From Spirodela intermedia (Eukaryota > Streptophyta > Magnoliopsida > Alismatales > Araceae): a DNA stretch of 64,000 nucleotides. Position 1 is the first letter of the stretch; every line of letters begins with the position of its first letter. Made by a program: the position numbers and the translations under genes. Positions 1 through 9,953 of this stretch are shown in pieces. The stretch lies in assembly GCA_902729315.2 (NCBI GenBank), contig LR746265.1, forward strand, positions 6,578,892 through 6,642,891. Reading direction: 5' to 3'. Under the pieces are notes generated by a model that did not search any database, was not told where the DNA came from, and saw only the letters and a program-made list of their open reading frames with translations.

Positions 1-146
1 AAGGGGGTGACAATGGAGGTCTGCGGAGGAGCTCGGACGATGGAGGAAGAGGGGGATGGAGTAGAAGAAGAAGAAGAGTAGGATGGTCGCATAGGAAATG
101 GGGAAGCGAGGCGGGAGGCGAAGGCCCCGGCGAGGGAAGCGGCCAT
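1..146 (-). CDS. N-terminus of a plastid-targeted protein (partial)
   Basis: On the minus strand an ATG at 146 opens a frame that stays open for 48 codons to the window edge. The peptide begins MAASLAGAFASRLASPF and continues with a run of serines and many Ala, Pro and Arg. It has no acidic residue in 48 positions, which is the composition of a chloroplast (or mitochondrial) transit peptide. The mature protein lies outside the window, so I cannot name it. The gene is divergent from the BTB gene, whose probable leader starts about 250 bp away. A chance GC-rich ORF is possible, but the Kozak-like GCC before the ATG and the transit-peptide composition favour a real gene. Confidence 0.6.
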   Translation of the reverse strand, partial: MAASLAGAFASRLASPFPMRPSYSSSSSTPSPSSSIVRAPPQTSIVTP

Positions 147-400
147 GGCGGGGGGAGGAGGAAGGAAGAAGGGGTTTCACAGGGTTGTGGTAAAGGAGAG
201 ATGGGGCTTTTCGATGATGACCAGTTCGGAATGAAGAACAAACTCTTGCCTCGAGAACCGTGTCAACTCGGCCCGAGTCACGCGGCGGCGGAATCGTTGT
301 ACTGGGCTTCCAATAATCAGGCCCATAATGTCGTCACCTTATTCTGTCTCCATTCTCGCTTCATGCCAAAGAAAAAAATAAGCGATTTTGGGCGAATTTA
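147..400. promoter_or_regulatory. Probable divergent promoter region
   Basis: This spacer separates the start of the leftward plastid-protein gene from the probable leader of the rightward BTB gene. It contains a TGGGCTT near 302 and an AGGCCCA near 318, which resemble plant site II / TGGGCY elements common in promoters of housekeeping and organelle genes. No TATA box stands out. Promoter activity in both directions is inferred from gene arrangement only. Confidence 0.35.
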
Positions 401-871
401 GATGAAGCAGTCGACTGGCGGCCACTGGAGAGCTCGGCTACCCCTCCTCCTCCTCCATCCTCCTCCTCGCGGGTTGTTGGCCGGTAATCTGCCAGTTGCA
501 GCGCCTGATGGCGAACTAGACGAGAACAGCAACGCGGTTTTCTTCCTGGCTTCCTCTTCTGGCTTGGTTGTCTCTACACTCGGCCGATAGCAGCGGAGTG
601 TGATCGCCGGCGGGTGCTGCGGCAGTAGCAGCCGGCAGTGGGCTGGCCAGGAAAGTTTCGACGGCGCTCGGTAGAGGAAGTGGCTTCTCCCCTTGCCCCT
701 CCTCTTCTGCTCTCGGTTCTGTTGATTGTAATGCGGAATAAGCAGCTGCGGCGGCGACCCCGTCCGACTAGGACGGAGGTGGTGGGGGGAGAGTAGCAAC
801 AGCGTCGTTAGTGGCCGGAGGTTGGAGTTGGAGGCGGAGGAGCTTCACCTGGTCTTCCGATGAACAAGAAG
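401..871 (+). other. Probable leader exon of the BTB gene
   Basis: The GC-rich block up to about 871 is followed abruptly by AT-rich sequence. It ends at ATGAACAAGAAG (860-871) followed directly by GTTGAATT, a plausible splice donor. If that ATG is used and exon 2 begins at 2094, the protein would start MNKKSNDLRKRIKIGD. Otherwise the block is a non-coding 5' leader. ORFs on both strands here are low-complexity and I do not call them genes. Confidence 0.35.
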
Positions 872-1650
872 GTTGAATTACTTTCCTATTCTCACTTCTC
901 TTTCGGGTCGACGAGAATTAGGGCTGTTTTTTGTCACGGCGGAATTGATTTAGGGTTTATCTTGCGTTCATCGATGTTCTAGATGCATTAAAGGTCACAG
1001 AGCTCCTTCTTGCCTAAATTTCGATTTGATTTCAAATCATTCCCGATTTCATGTCTCTTCCAACCAGGAATCACTGTTTCATACCAGAGCAGTCTGATCG
1101 ATTGACGATGCAATCGGATCGAGAGCGCGCTGCATATTGTTCTCTGTAAATGCTTGTTGATAAAATAGAAAAGCACTCCGTTTCTGATCTTGTTTATTTT
1201 CAGAGTTCTTAATTATTATTTATAAATTGTTTTTCCTGAATCCATTATCTTATTCTAGATCCAGAAACCTCCATTGCTCAAGAACATCGGAAAATAAGCT
1301 CATCAAGAACTTTCCTTTAATGTTTTACACCTAATGTCTTCGTACATAATATATCCTGGATCTGTGCCATTAGGGACATTCAACTGAGAAGCTCTTTAAT
1401 GAGTAAGAGCGTTCATGAGCAGATTATGTGGGCGTCTGATGCATCTTGTCTCCAGGAGCATACTGTATTAAGAACGCTAATGCAAGATGACTAAGCTCTT
1501 GTTTTAGTTCTTACCATCGATATCATCTTTGACATCATCAATGCCAAGAATGGAAAACTTGGTCAAACTGCTTCCGATTATGATTATTTTTTTTAAAATC
1601 ATATGACTATATCAGTTTTGTTCTTGCTGAATGGGCCGTGTTCAGTCGCA

Positions 1651-2056
1651 GGGATTGGAAATATTCGGTTTAATTTTATGAGAATTCATCGAGAAAAAAG
1701 TAGTTTTCACTGTGACCCAGTTTAGATCGGGCCATTTTCCGTTGACATCTGACTTTTCTGTTTATATTTTATTTATTTCTTTTCAACGGAGTGATTATTC
1801 GGTTTTTTTATATTATCTCCTTTCTTCAGATTTCTCAGTCCCAACAGAGAAGCTGTCTCAACACAAATTCTGTTGCAGGGATTGAAAATGTTCGATAAAA
1901 TTTACGAGAATTCATCGAGAAAAAAGATATTTTCAATGTGACCCAGTTTAGATCGGGCCATTTTCCGTTGACTTCCGAGTTTTCTGTTTGGATTTTATTT
2001 ATTTCTTTTCAGCGGAGTGATTATTCGGTTTTATATTATCTCCTTTCTTCAGAATT
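1651..2056 (+). repeat. 227-bp direct tandem duplication at an intron end
   Basis: A segment starting GGGATTGGAAATATTCGG at 1651 recurs from 1878 as GGGATTGAAAATGTTCG. The two copies stay alignable to about 2056 with scattered substitutions and small indels. Both contain CCCAGTTTAGATCGGGCCA and end in TCTCCTTTCTTCAG, so a pyrimidine-rich splice acceptor is present twice. It lies immediately before the BTB coding exon, inside the probable 5' intron. Confidence 0.85.
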
Positions 2057-2075
2057 CTGACCATTATTCCATGAT

Positions 2076-3351
2076 GTGGCTCGGAATGCGAAGAGCAATG
2101 ATCTGAGGAAACGAATCAAGATCGGTGATCAGGCCACCAGTGACGTTGTCGTCAGGTTGAGGACGGACGAAGGCAGGGATGACCGGTTCTACTGCCACTT
2201 TCAGATTCTCACACAGAAGTGCCAGTACTTTGCAGAACGCCTCTCCAACGCCTGCCCAACACCCGACTCCAGATGCTGCGTCGAAGTCCACTGCTCGGAG
2301 CCAGAAGTCAACTCCCACGTCAGCACCATCCGCCTCCTGTACGCCCCAAAGCTCGACACATGGCACGGAGTCAAGAACACCCTCGGCATTCTCCAAGCAG
2401 CCGATCGCCTTGGCTGCCATGAGATGGCCCAAGCCTGCATGGACTACCTGGAGGCCGTCCCTTGGGATGAAGGTGAAGAAGAAGAGATCCTGAGGTCAGT
2501 GCTTGGTCTCGGCGCCAAATACAGTCAGATCCTCTCCCGTCTTCAACCTGTGGATCCAGGCATGGTCTCCAACCTCTTCATCTCGGCAGTCTCCTTCTCG
2601 ACGTCGCCGCAGCCCACCGCCATGGACGAGGTGAAGCACACGGCCCAGGAGCAGCTGGAGTACATGCTGACCGAAGACGACGACTCCCCGATCGTGGCCG
2701 CCGATGACGGGCTTGTGATGGCCAGAGTGAAGGAATCAGTCGGCGACCTCCTGGCCCAGCTGGATGCAATTCTGGCTATGAATTCCCAGTTGATCGAGGC
2801 CCGAGCCCTTCAGTCTCTCCTATCAGACGTCTCCTGGGCCTGCCAGATCCTGTCCAAGATGGAGATGATGAGGGACCTCGTTTGGTACTGGGCAGAGCGA
2901 TCGGTCAGCATAGCCGCCGCCATTGAAGGGCTACCCCCCGGAAGCAGCAAGCTGGAGGCCATGCTTCAGGCAGTGGAGATAGTCCTCAAGGTTCTGGAGG
3001 CAATTGGCTATGGGAACGTCATCTTGCCGGCGGTGGGGAGGCTCTGTGTCGTCAGGGCTTGGCTTCCTTTTGTGCAGAGGATGAGGCCGCTGGTGGAGCT
3101 CGGTGGCGGCGCCGACGAGGAGGCCGTGGCGGCGAAGGTGGACTGTGAAATGTGGCAGAGCTTGGAATCGGCCTTTGTGTTGACTCTCCTCACACTGCCG
3201 TCAGGGGACCTGGCCGGCATCTTGACCAGCTGGCTGAGGGCGGAGCAGGTCCAGTACCCGGACCTGACAGAGGTATTTGAGGTATGGTGTTACAGGTCTA
3301 AGGCCGCCAGGAGGAGGTTCGGCCTCGCTGGTAGCCCAAGTAGAGCTCCCA

Positions 3352-3356
<5 letters not shown>
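2076..3356 (+). CDS. BTB/POZ domain protein, At3g05675-like
   Basis: The frame encodes a protein of the plant BTB/POZ group typified by At3g05675, inferred CUL3-type substrate adaptors. The signature GDQATSDVVVRLRTDEGRDD opens the BTB fold at about residues 16-40, followed by YCHFQILTQKCQYFAERL. A long helical C-terminal region follows, ending in WLRAEQVQYPDLTEVFEVWCYRS, which is typical of the family. The start is unresolved: no in-frame AUG precedes the domain, the frame can only begin with GTG at 2076, and an in-frame TGA lies at 2058. A short upstream exon (ATG at 860) spliced to an acceptor near 2093 would restore an AUG and give MNKKSNDLRKR. A local sequencing or assembly indel, or a damaged 5' end, are alternatives. 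The stop codon touches a GA repeat. Confidence 0.85.

Positions 3357-3426
<70 letters not shown>
3355..3426. repeat. (GA)36 microsatellite overlapping the BTB stop codon
   Basis: An uninterrupted GA run of about 72 bp begins within the TGA stop codon of the BTB gene and forms the first part of its 3' UTR. A shorter CT run lies at 3611-3635 in the spacer before STR14. Nothing else recognisable lies in 3427-3998 apart from the GC-rich leader of STR14. Confidence 0.95.
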
Positions 3427-3429
<3 letters not shown>

Positions 3430-3998
3430 GTGAGGAATTTTTTTTGATCACCACGGTGACGGTGAATTATTTTTGTGAAGCAATTCGGTTCATCTGTATT
3501 GACTATTTTGAGTGATTCTTGAGAAATCTTACCAGGATCATTAGACTGCGGTCAACATCACGTGTTTCGTCGTTAAGCAACTTATCCTCGCATTATTTCT
3601 GAAGACCTGCTCTCTCTCTCTCTCTCTCTCTCTCTAGATTTCTCTCTCCCTCTCACTTCGTAGAGCGGGAAGAAGACAGCCCGGGGGAGAGGACACTCCG
3701 GTGCCCGCTCACACGTCCGCCACCAATCCTGATTCCGCGGACCCCATCGCTCTCCTTCCGCGATCCACTGCGCTCCAATTGGGAACCGACGGCCGCCCCG
3801 CGGGGGCCCACCAACAGCCTTCCCTCGACGGAGATATTATCGCCGCCGCAAATCCCCGAGAGAGAGAGGAAGCTCGGAGGTTGAAGAAAAGAGGAGGTTA
3901 ACCGCTGCTTCTGTGCAGGGATTTGGTCATCTTCCACCCCCACACCTCCATCCCCCCCCCCACTTCTGTTGGAGACGAGGGAAGAGAGTGGGTGGAAA

Positions 3999-5513
3999 AT
4001 GCTCACTTCCGCCGCCGCAACTCCGGCGTTCTCGCGGACCGCCGCCGGTGCTTCTCCGGGCACTCCTTCCTGGACATCCTCCTCCTCGTCCTCTCTCTAC
4101 TGCCCATCACATGGTTTCCCCACCGCTGCTGGCCTCACCCACCGCCCGCTGCGAATCAGATGCGCCGCCACGAAGCAGGCGAAGACCCCAGGTGGGTACT
4201 CCGTCCCTTCTCGATTGGGTGGTTCTTCTCCTGGTCCATCGTCTCCCTCAACTGTCTTGATCTGGTTCTGCGAGTGGTGTAGCTGAGGAGGACTGGAAGG
4301 TCAAGCGCGAAGTCCTGCTTGAGAAGAGGGTATTTGATACTCCCCCGCTCTCATCATCGTGAGATCTTCTTCCTTCCACTTCTCTCCTTCCGAGGCCAAC
4401 CCCGCCACTGCCGCCGTTGCAGGTGCGGAGCGTGGATGTGAAGGAAGCCCTTCGCCTCCAGAAGGAGAACGGTTTCGTGATCCTCGACGTGCGGCCAGAG
4501 GCGGAATTTAAGGAGGTTAGATAACTTCTCGGCACCAAGATTTCCGCCATGGAAGGGTTCAAAGAGCTCTCGATCCCTCTCACTGCTATGAACTAAATCA
4601 CAAGATGCCCAGTGTGGTTTATCTCTAAAAAAAATTGCCATCTTTCTGAATTTATTCAAGTATTCAAGAACGACCCATGTGGTCTCCAACGGATGGCTGA
4701 CTTTCTATCCATCGACTTCGAGCCCTATTATTCAACCTATTATCTGCTTGAATTCCAATACTAAGTCAACCGGATAAGAAGAATCTCTTCTACCCACGTT
4801 CCTCCCTGGTCCAAGGAAAACTAGAAGATTTACCACCTACCCAGATTGTAGAATTCATCTGACTCTCCCAATGGGTTCACAGATTAATTAGATCGGCCCT
4901 GTAGATGTATAGCAAGTACCCCTGAACCAAAGATGACAGCTTTTCTCTTTCATACTCAAATCGGCATCTTGGGTCTGATAAATCTTCCTTGCCCACGCCG
5001 AATTGCTTCAGGGTCACCCGCCGGGAGCCATCAATGTGCAGATCTACAGGCTGATCAAGGAATGGACCCCATGGGACATTGCCCGCCGGGCAGCATTCCT
5101 GTTCTTCGGGATATTAGCAGGAACTGAGGAGAACCCGGAGTTCATGCAGAGTAATTGCCTCAATCTCAGATGATTCATGCCACAGATCTCCAAAGAAAAG
5201 ATCAACTGATATTGCTATCATGGGCAGCTGTTGAGGCGAAGCTAGAGAAGGATGCAAAGATAATCGTAGCCTGTTCATCAGCAGGAACAATGAAGCCGTC
5301 GCAGAATCTCCCTGAAGGCCAGCAGTCAAGGTAAGCTCCCTCAAGCCTCAGTCAAGGTGGACCCACAATACTGATGAGCATATATATCTTTTGTGCAGAT
5401 CTCTGATCGCAGCCTACCTCCTGGTCCTTAATGGATACACCAACGTGTTCCACTTGGAGGGTGGGCTCTACCAATGGTTCAAGGAAGAGCTTCCTTCTGT
5501 TGCCGACGAGTGA
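3999..5513 (+). CDS. STR14: Rhodanese-like protein 14, chloroplastic
   Basis: The six-exon CDS is 3999-4191, 4283-4329, 4423-4515, 5012-5150, 5228-5330 and 5399-5513 (229 codons). All introns are GT-AG and all phases match. Residues 1 to about 64 are a Ser/Ala/Pro-rich chloroplast transit peptide. AEEDWKVKREVLLEKR follows, then one rhodanese (Cdc25/sulfurtransferase) domain with VILDVRPEAEFKE, HPPGAINVQIYRLIKEWTPW, the catalytic-loop cysteine in IIVACSSAGTMKPSQ, and HLEGGLYQWFKEELP. This order matches Arabidopsis STR14 (At4g27700). The substrate is not established; rhodanese folds transfer sulfane sulfur or serve as binding modules. The ATG chosen begins MLTSAAATPAF and gives a normal transit peptide. 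The family assignment is very secure. Confidence 0.93.
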
Positions 5514-5801
5514 ATCATCCAGGGCTCCATTCTTCTAGTGTAAAACTAGTTTTCTTTTCTTTGTTTTTTTTTTTTTGGGTTAATGAAGCTGTTCAAGCCA
5601 TCCACCGGCTCCCAAAAACACCTGTAACTCGAGGCATATGTTCAATGGAACTACTGTGATTCTCACCATGGCTCTTGGGTGTGTTCTTGAAGGACCTCAT
5701 AGAGTGATAGAGATTTGGTTCAGAGCAAAATGAAGATCTGGAGATGAGAATTTATACCATTTTGAGCAAAATGAATTGTTCTTACTTTGGCTCTGCTGCG
5801 A
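5514..5801. other. Spacer between convergent STR14 and MYG1
   Basis: This 290-bp spacer holds the 3' ends of two convergent genes. A T-rich stretch lies at 5548-5575. AT-rich sequence near 5700-5780 could supply polyadenylation signals, but I see no clear gene or repeat. Confidence 0.6.
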
Positions 5802-8800
5802 TTAGGACCTCAGAGAAGCTCGAGCCATGGTGAGGGCTCCGTCATAGCTCTGGTTGCCGCCGATGAAGCCGCTCATGTGGACAAAGACACAGCCAGGGAT
5901 TCCAGACTGCCGTGAGAGCTCGTCGTCCCTCAGGCCCCTCCATGGCAGCGGAAGAGGCTTTCGACTCTCGAAGCTGTCAGGAGACGCTGCCACCGCCTGC
6001 ACCCGCCAACTTTTGCTCCTATCATCCTGCAACCAGGTATAGATCATCAACCGGCAAGTGATAGAGATGGTTAAAGGCGACCCCGTGAGGAAAGGATTTC
6101 TGGGTAAGTTAGGTTTTAAACACCTGCTATAAGTTAGGGTTCAACCATTTGACCCATGAAGAAAGGAATCCTGGGTAAATTAGGGTTCAACCAGTTGACC
6201 CATGAAGAAAGGAATCCTGGGTAAGTTAGGTCTCTAAGCACGGGCAAGTAGGGTCCACCGACTGACCCATGAAGAAAGGAATCCTGGGTAAGTTAGGTTT
6301 TAAACACAGAATAGTGGGGTCCACCGCTGAAACATGAAGAAAGGAATTCTGGGTAATTTAGGTTTCAAAGTTATTGGGATATTGCTCACCTGATATATGA
6401 CATATTTGATAAGAGGGTCAACCTTCAGCTCCTCTTCAAGCTCAAACAAATGAAGCTTCCACTGTAAAGAGGAGACAGGCTTCAGTAGCAATCCTCAGAA
6501 AGCCTGAGGATGAACGATCTTGAAAGACAGACGACTGAAGGCTGGATTCGGGGACTTCCCCTTCAACAGTTAACTTTCTAAATTTAGCTCGAAAAATAAG
6601 AAACTAGGGAAGAACGCTGGTCAATACTCACAGGACAAAAGTTATTCAACACCATAATCTCTCCACTGGGATCGACATCTCCTCTAGCTGCTAGACATTC
6701 GATAATGATGGACCGTGCTGGTAACCATGATCGCGCATGGAACCGAACACTCTGCAAACATAAATTAAATAGTGAGTTATGCGGAGCCATTGATGAGAGA
6801 ACCCGCCGATAACATTCCGAAAATCTTAACAAAAATTCATGAAAATTTTGATGTCAACAAAAGGAAAACTCCAAGAACTCGGGTACACCAACCTCCATGA
6901 ACTCGCTGCCTGCAAGCACCATGGCGCGCTGAAATGCCTCATTTTCCTTTTTAGCAGATTGATCGGGTTCCAGCCAGTCCAAGTTCAGCCGTCCAACTCG
7001 TGAAGACAAGCCGGTGTTGTTTACATATTTTGGAGGCTGATCTGTGTCGTACTGGTTAATTCCATTGTCAATGGCGTCAATGGCCTATAACAAGTACAAA
7101 AAATATCAGAAAACATAACATCCGGTTTTCTGATGGATCAGAGACGAACTAGTGATGATAGTAAGTATCTAATGAAGAAGAGATCAGTGGGTTCCCATGC
7201 ACGATAAACATTTCAAGAGAAAATTGACGTGCATTATGTTACGAATGGAAGAAGAACAGAGGGTTTTCTGGGAATCAGTTCAGAAAAAAAGGAAAGATTA
7301 GAACCTCGATAAAGCTTTTATAGATGGCAATGTACAGTCGGTGCACATCTGGATGCCCCTCATCAACCTGAAGCTCCTTGGCAATTATCTCAGGACCATA
7401 GTGCTGCAATGTGGCATTCATAGAAAATGAATGCAAAAATAGATATGAAACAGGTGAGGAAAGAGTGAGCAAATAAATGAAACAGCAACCAAAAAAAAAA
7501 ATTGTATCATTTCTTAGAACTCGAATCAGGCAATTCAAGGACTGCCCAATTAAATGCAAAGGAGGCAACACAATCTGATTCTCCTTAGAAGAACTAGCAT
7601 TTACACCCGAATTTCCTTTTCTCAGATATAATATTTCAATGATAGGGACAACTCTAGTCGAACCATTAAATCACAGGATCATCAATAATTGTTGGCCTAA
7701 ATCCAAAGAAACAAAAAGGAAAGCCACGAATCACTTTCTTAAGCACGGTCTAATGGGCCAGGGACTGCTTAGCCAATCTTGGCCAAGAGTTCACACGATC
7801 AATTGTCATTTTTTTATCCTAGAAGAGGGACCATATCCACCTTACGATATAATTTACTTCGATTATAGTCCAAAGTATCACAGTGCACAATGTTAAGTAA
7901 TAATGGATCACGTGTGTAGGAAATATTTTGATGGACATGGAAAAGGCAAAATCGCAACTGATTCTATGAGTCGAAGTCTAAAATACCAGCAAGAAAGATG
8001 ATGCAATGTTTAAATGAACTGGAAAATAATATTACTTCACCTTATAAATGAGACCAGCACTGCTTAGCTTGGTGTTGAATCCGTGCCCAAAAATCTCATT
8101 AAAACCTTTCTGATGATGATCATAACGATCTCGAGTGGGATCATAAACACCCCCAACATCAAGAACAGCATCAAGTGTCTCCAATAACTGAAAATCATTC
8201 CACAAGTAAGCAAGTCGCACGAGCCTACTTTATTAAGGAAAAAAAAGCTACACTTGCATAAGTAGATCCAAAAAATGATATTTATTATACAGGTTACATT
8301 TTTATTTTTATTTTTTTCATTTTTTTTCTTATGTTTCCTTCTCTCATGACGAAGCACCTCTCATATAGTTTTTTGTCAACAATAATTGATTTTCCTAATA
8401 TGAGCAGGCCCTCCCATACCTCACCAATGGCACATGCCAGTGTATGGCACTACAAAATGGTTTCAGGCAGGAAACCAATCAGGTGAACAGAGTCAAAACT
8501 GTAGGTGTTTATTTATCACAAGCTGACTTGGAACTGTGGAACAAGCTTGATGATCATGATATGAGGTTTTCCCTGCATTCAGACAGTTTTTTGATACTTC
8601 AAAGAAAAAGGATTCCCTAACAACATACCACCAGATGACCGGTGGATGAAAAACCCAGCTGCTATGCCTCTCTTAAGATAACAACACGAGAACTTCTATG
8701 CAGACGCCATCAGTGTCTAATCCCAGACTCCATCACCCAGAAGTTGAAGTCAAAGAGGGCCCTCACCATGCAATAAGTTGCACTCGAGTAACCCAAGTAC

Positions 8801-9953
8801 ATGTCTCCTCGACATTTTCCCTGTATAGACTCCATAACCAATCGAATTTCATCATTTCTACAGTTAACTACAAGAGAAGAAAGTTTCTCCCATAAATAGT
8901 AGAGTGCAGCAGAGTCTGCAGAAGCCCTGATAGAAGAATAGTCTCATGTCCGACCTTAGAAATCATCCACATCAGAAAGATAAAACTTGGAGCAGGATCA
9001 TATGATTCCATTTTCTGATAGAGACAATTTAATCTCCCACAATAACTTATCACTGTTCTATCCATCCTCCCAAGAGCTTAGGTCCATCTTTATGGGTAGT
9101 TATTTGCATTTCTGTGAAAAGATGTGTTACAGTAAGAAAGTTGAGTACCAGTGGATAATAACACCGCCCTCTCCAACTATTGGTGTAAATGGCTTAATCT
9201 TCAGTTCCATCAGTCTTTCTCTATTGAAAAGCACGGGAAGATTCTGAAAGTGGGAAAATCCCATCTTGCATGTATTTAGTAACCGCTTTAAGCTCGATAT
9301 AGAAGACCGACACTAAATTCTTCTAAGAGTCGGAGAAAGAGACAACAACTCTATTTTCTTCTGAGAGTCGCCAACGAGTATTTTTACAATCACTCATTGT
9401 CATGAATTAAACCCCCAATCGTCCATAATTCTTATTTTTCCAGTCATAGCAACTCCAAGGACAAACACTTCGGAGAATCCATAACGCAAGCAGGTTAAGG
9501 GCAAGGAGACAACCCAAGAAAACTATGGTGCTTATTGTATTTCTCAGAGAAGAGCAAACTGAGAGAACCATAAATATGCTCTCAGGAGAGAAGCAGGGCG
9601 TCCCAGGTAAAGGTTAAGCACGAGATAGATGCGGAAAAGGCTGAAAGTACCTGGGAGTCTCTGGTCCGGACGATGTCCGCCCCGGCGAACTTGTCAGTGA
9701 GGCGGATCATGAAGCATCCCAGGGCCTCGTCGCAGTGGAAGCTGCCGTTGTGTGTACCCACCCTCTTGGCTGCAGGGGCCGGGGAACCCGTCGAGAAAGA
9801 GGACGCACTGGGGGAGCTATGGCGGTGAGGGGAGGAAGCAGCAGCCATGGCAGGAGACAGGCGGAGAACGACACTGGCCCTGAAAGTGGAGGCGAAGGAG
9901 TGGCTCCGGCACAGGTGGGAAAGCTTCTGCCACTTGCCGCTCGTACCAAGCAT
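5802..9953 (-). CDS. MYG1: MYG1 family exonuclease (UPF0160)
   Basis: Seven minus-strand exons are 9651-9953, 8041-8187, 7305-7403, 6893-7084, 6632-6751, 6390-6461 and 5802-6026 (385 residues). Every exon is a whole number of codons. MYG1 proteins are DHH-like 3'-5' RNA exonucleases; mammalian MYG1 acts in nucleus and mitochondria on pre-rRNA and mitochondrial RNA. Metal and phosphate-binding motifs are visible: GTHNGSFHCDEALG (residues 67-80), VLDVGGVYDPTRDRYDHHQKGFNEIFGHGF (about 108-137), and the C-terminal GCVFVHMSGFIGGNQS. The N-terminus (MLGTSGKWQKLSHLCRSHSF) is basic and looks like a mitochondrial presequence. A second in-frame ATG at 9848 (residue 36) could make a shorter form. The length matches the family and the protein appears intact. 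A GTG four codons upstream is not a credible start. Confidence 0.95.
6079..6364. repeat. MYG1: Minisatellite in the last MYG1 intron
   Basis: Five imperfect units begin near 6079, 6151, 6197, 6264 and 6329. Each carries the core CATGAAGAAAGGAATCCTGG followed by GTAAGTTAGG or a close variant. Spacing varies (46-72 bp) because the segments between cores differ in length. It lies wholly within the intron between exons 6 and 7 of MYG1. Confidence 0.9.

Noticed and set aside
401-799. ORFs on both strands of the GC-rich block before the BTB gene
   Set aside because: Their products are low complexity and the block is better explained as a leader exon.
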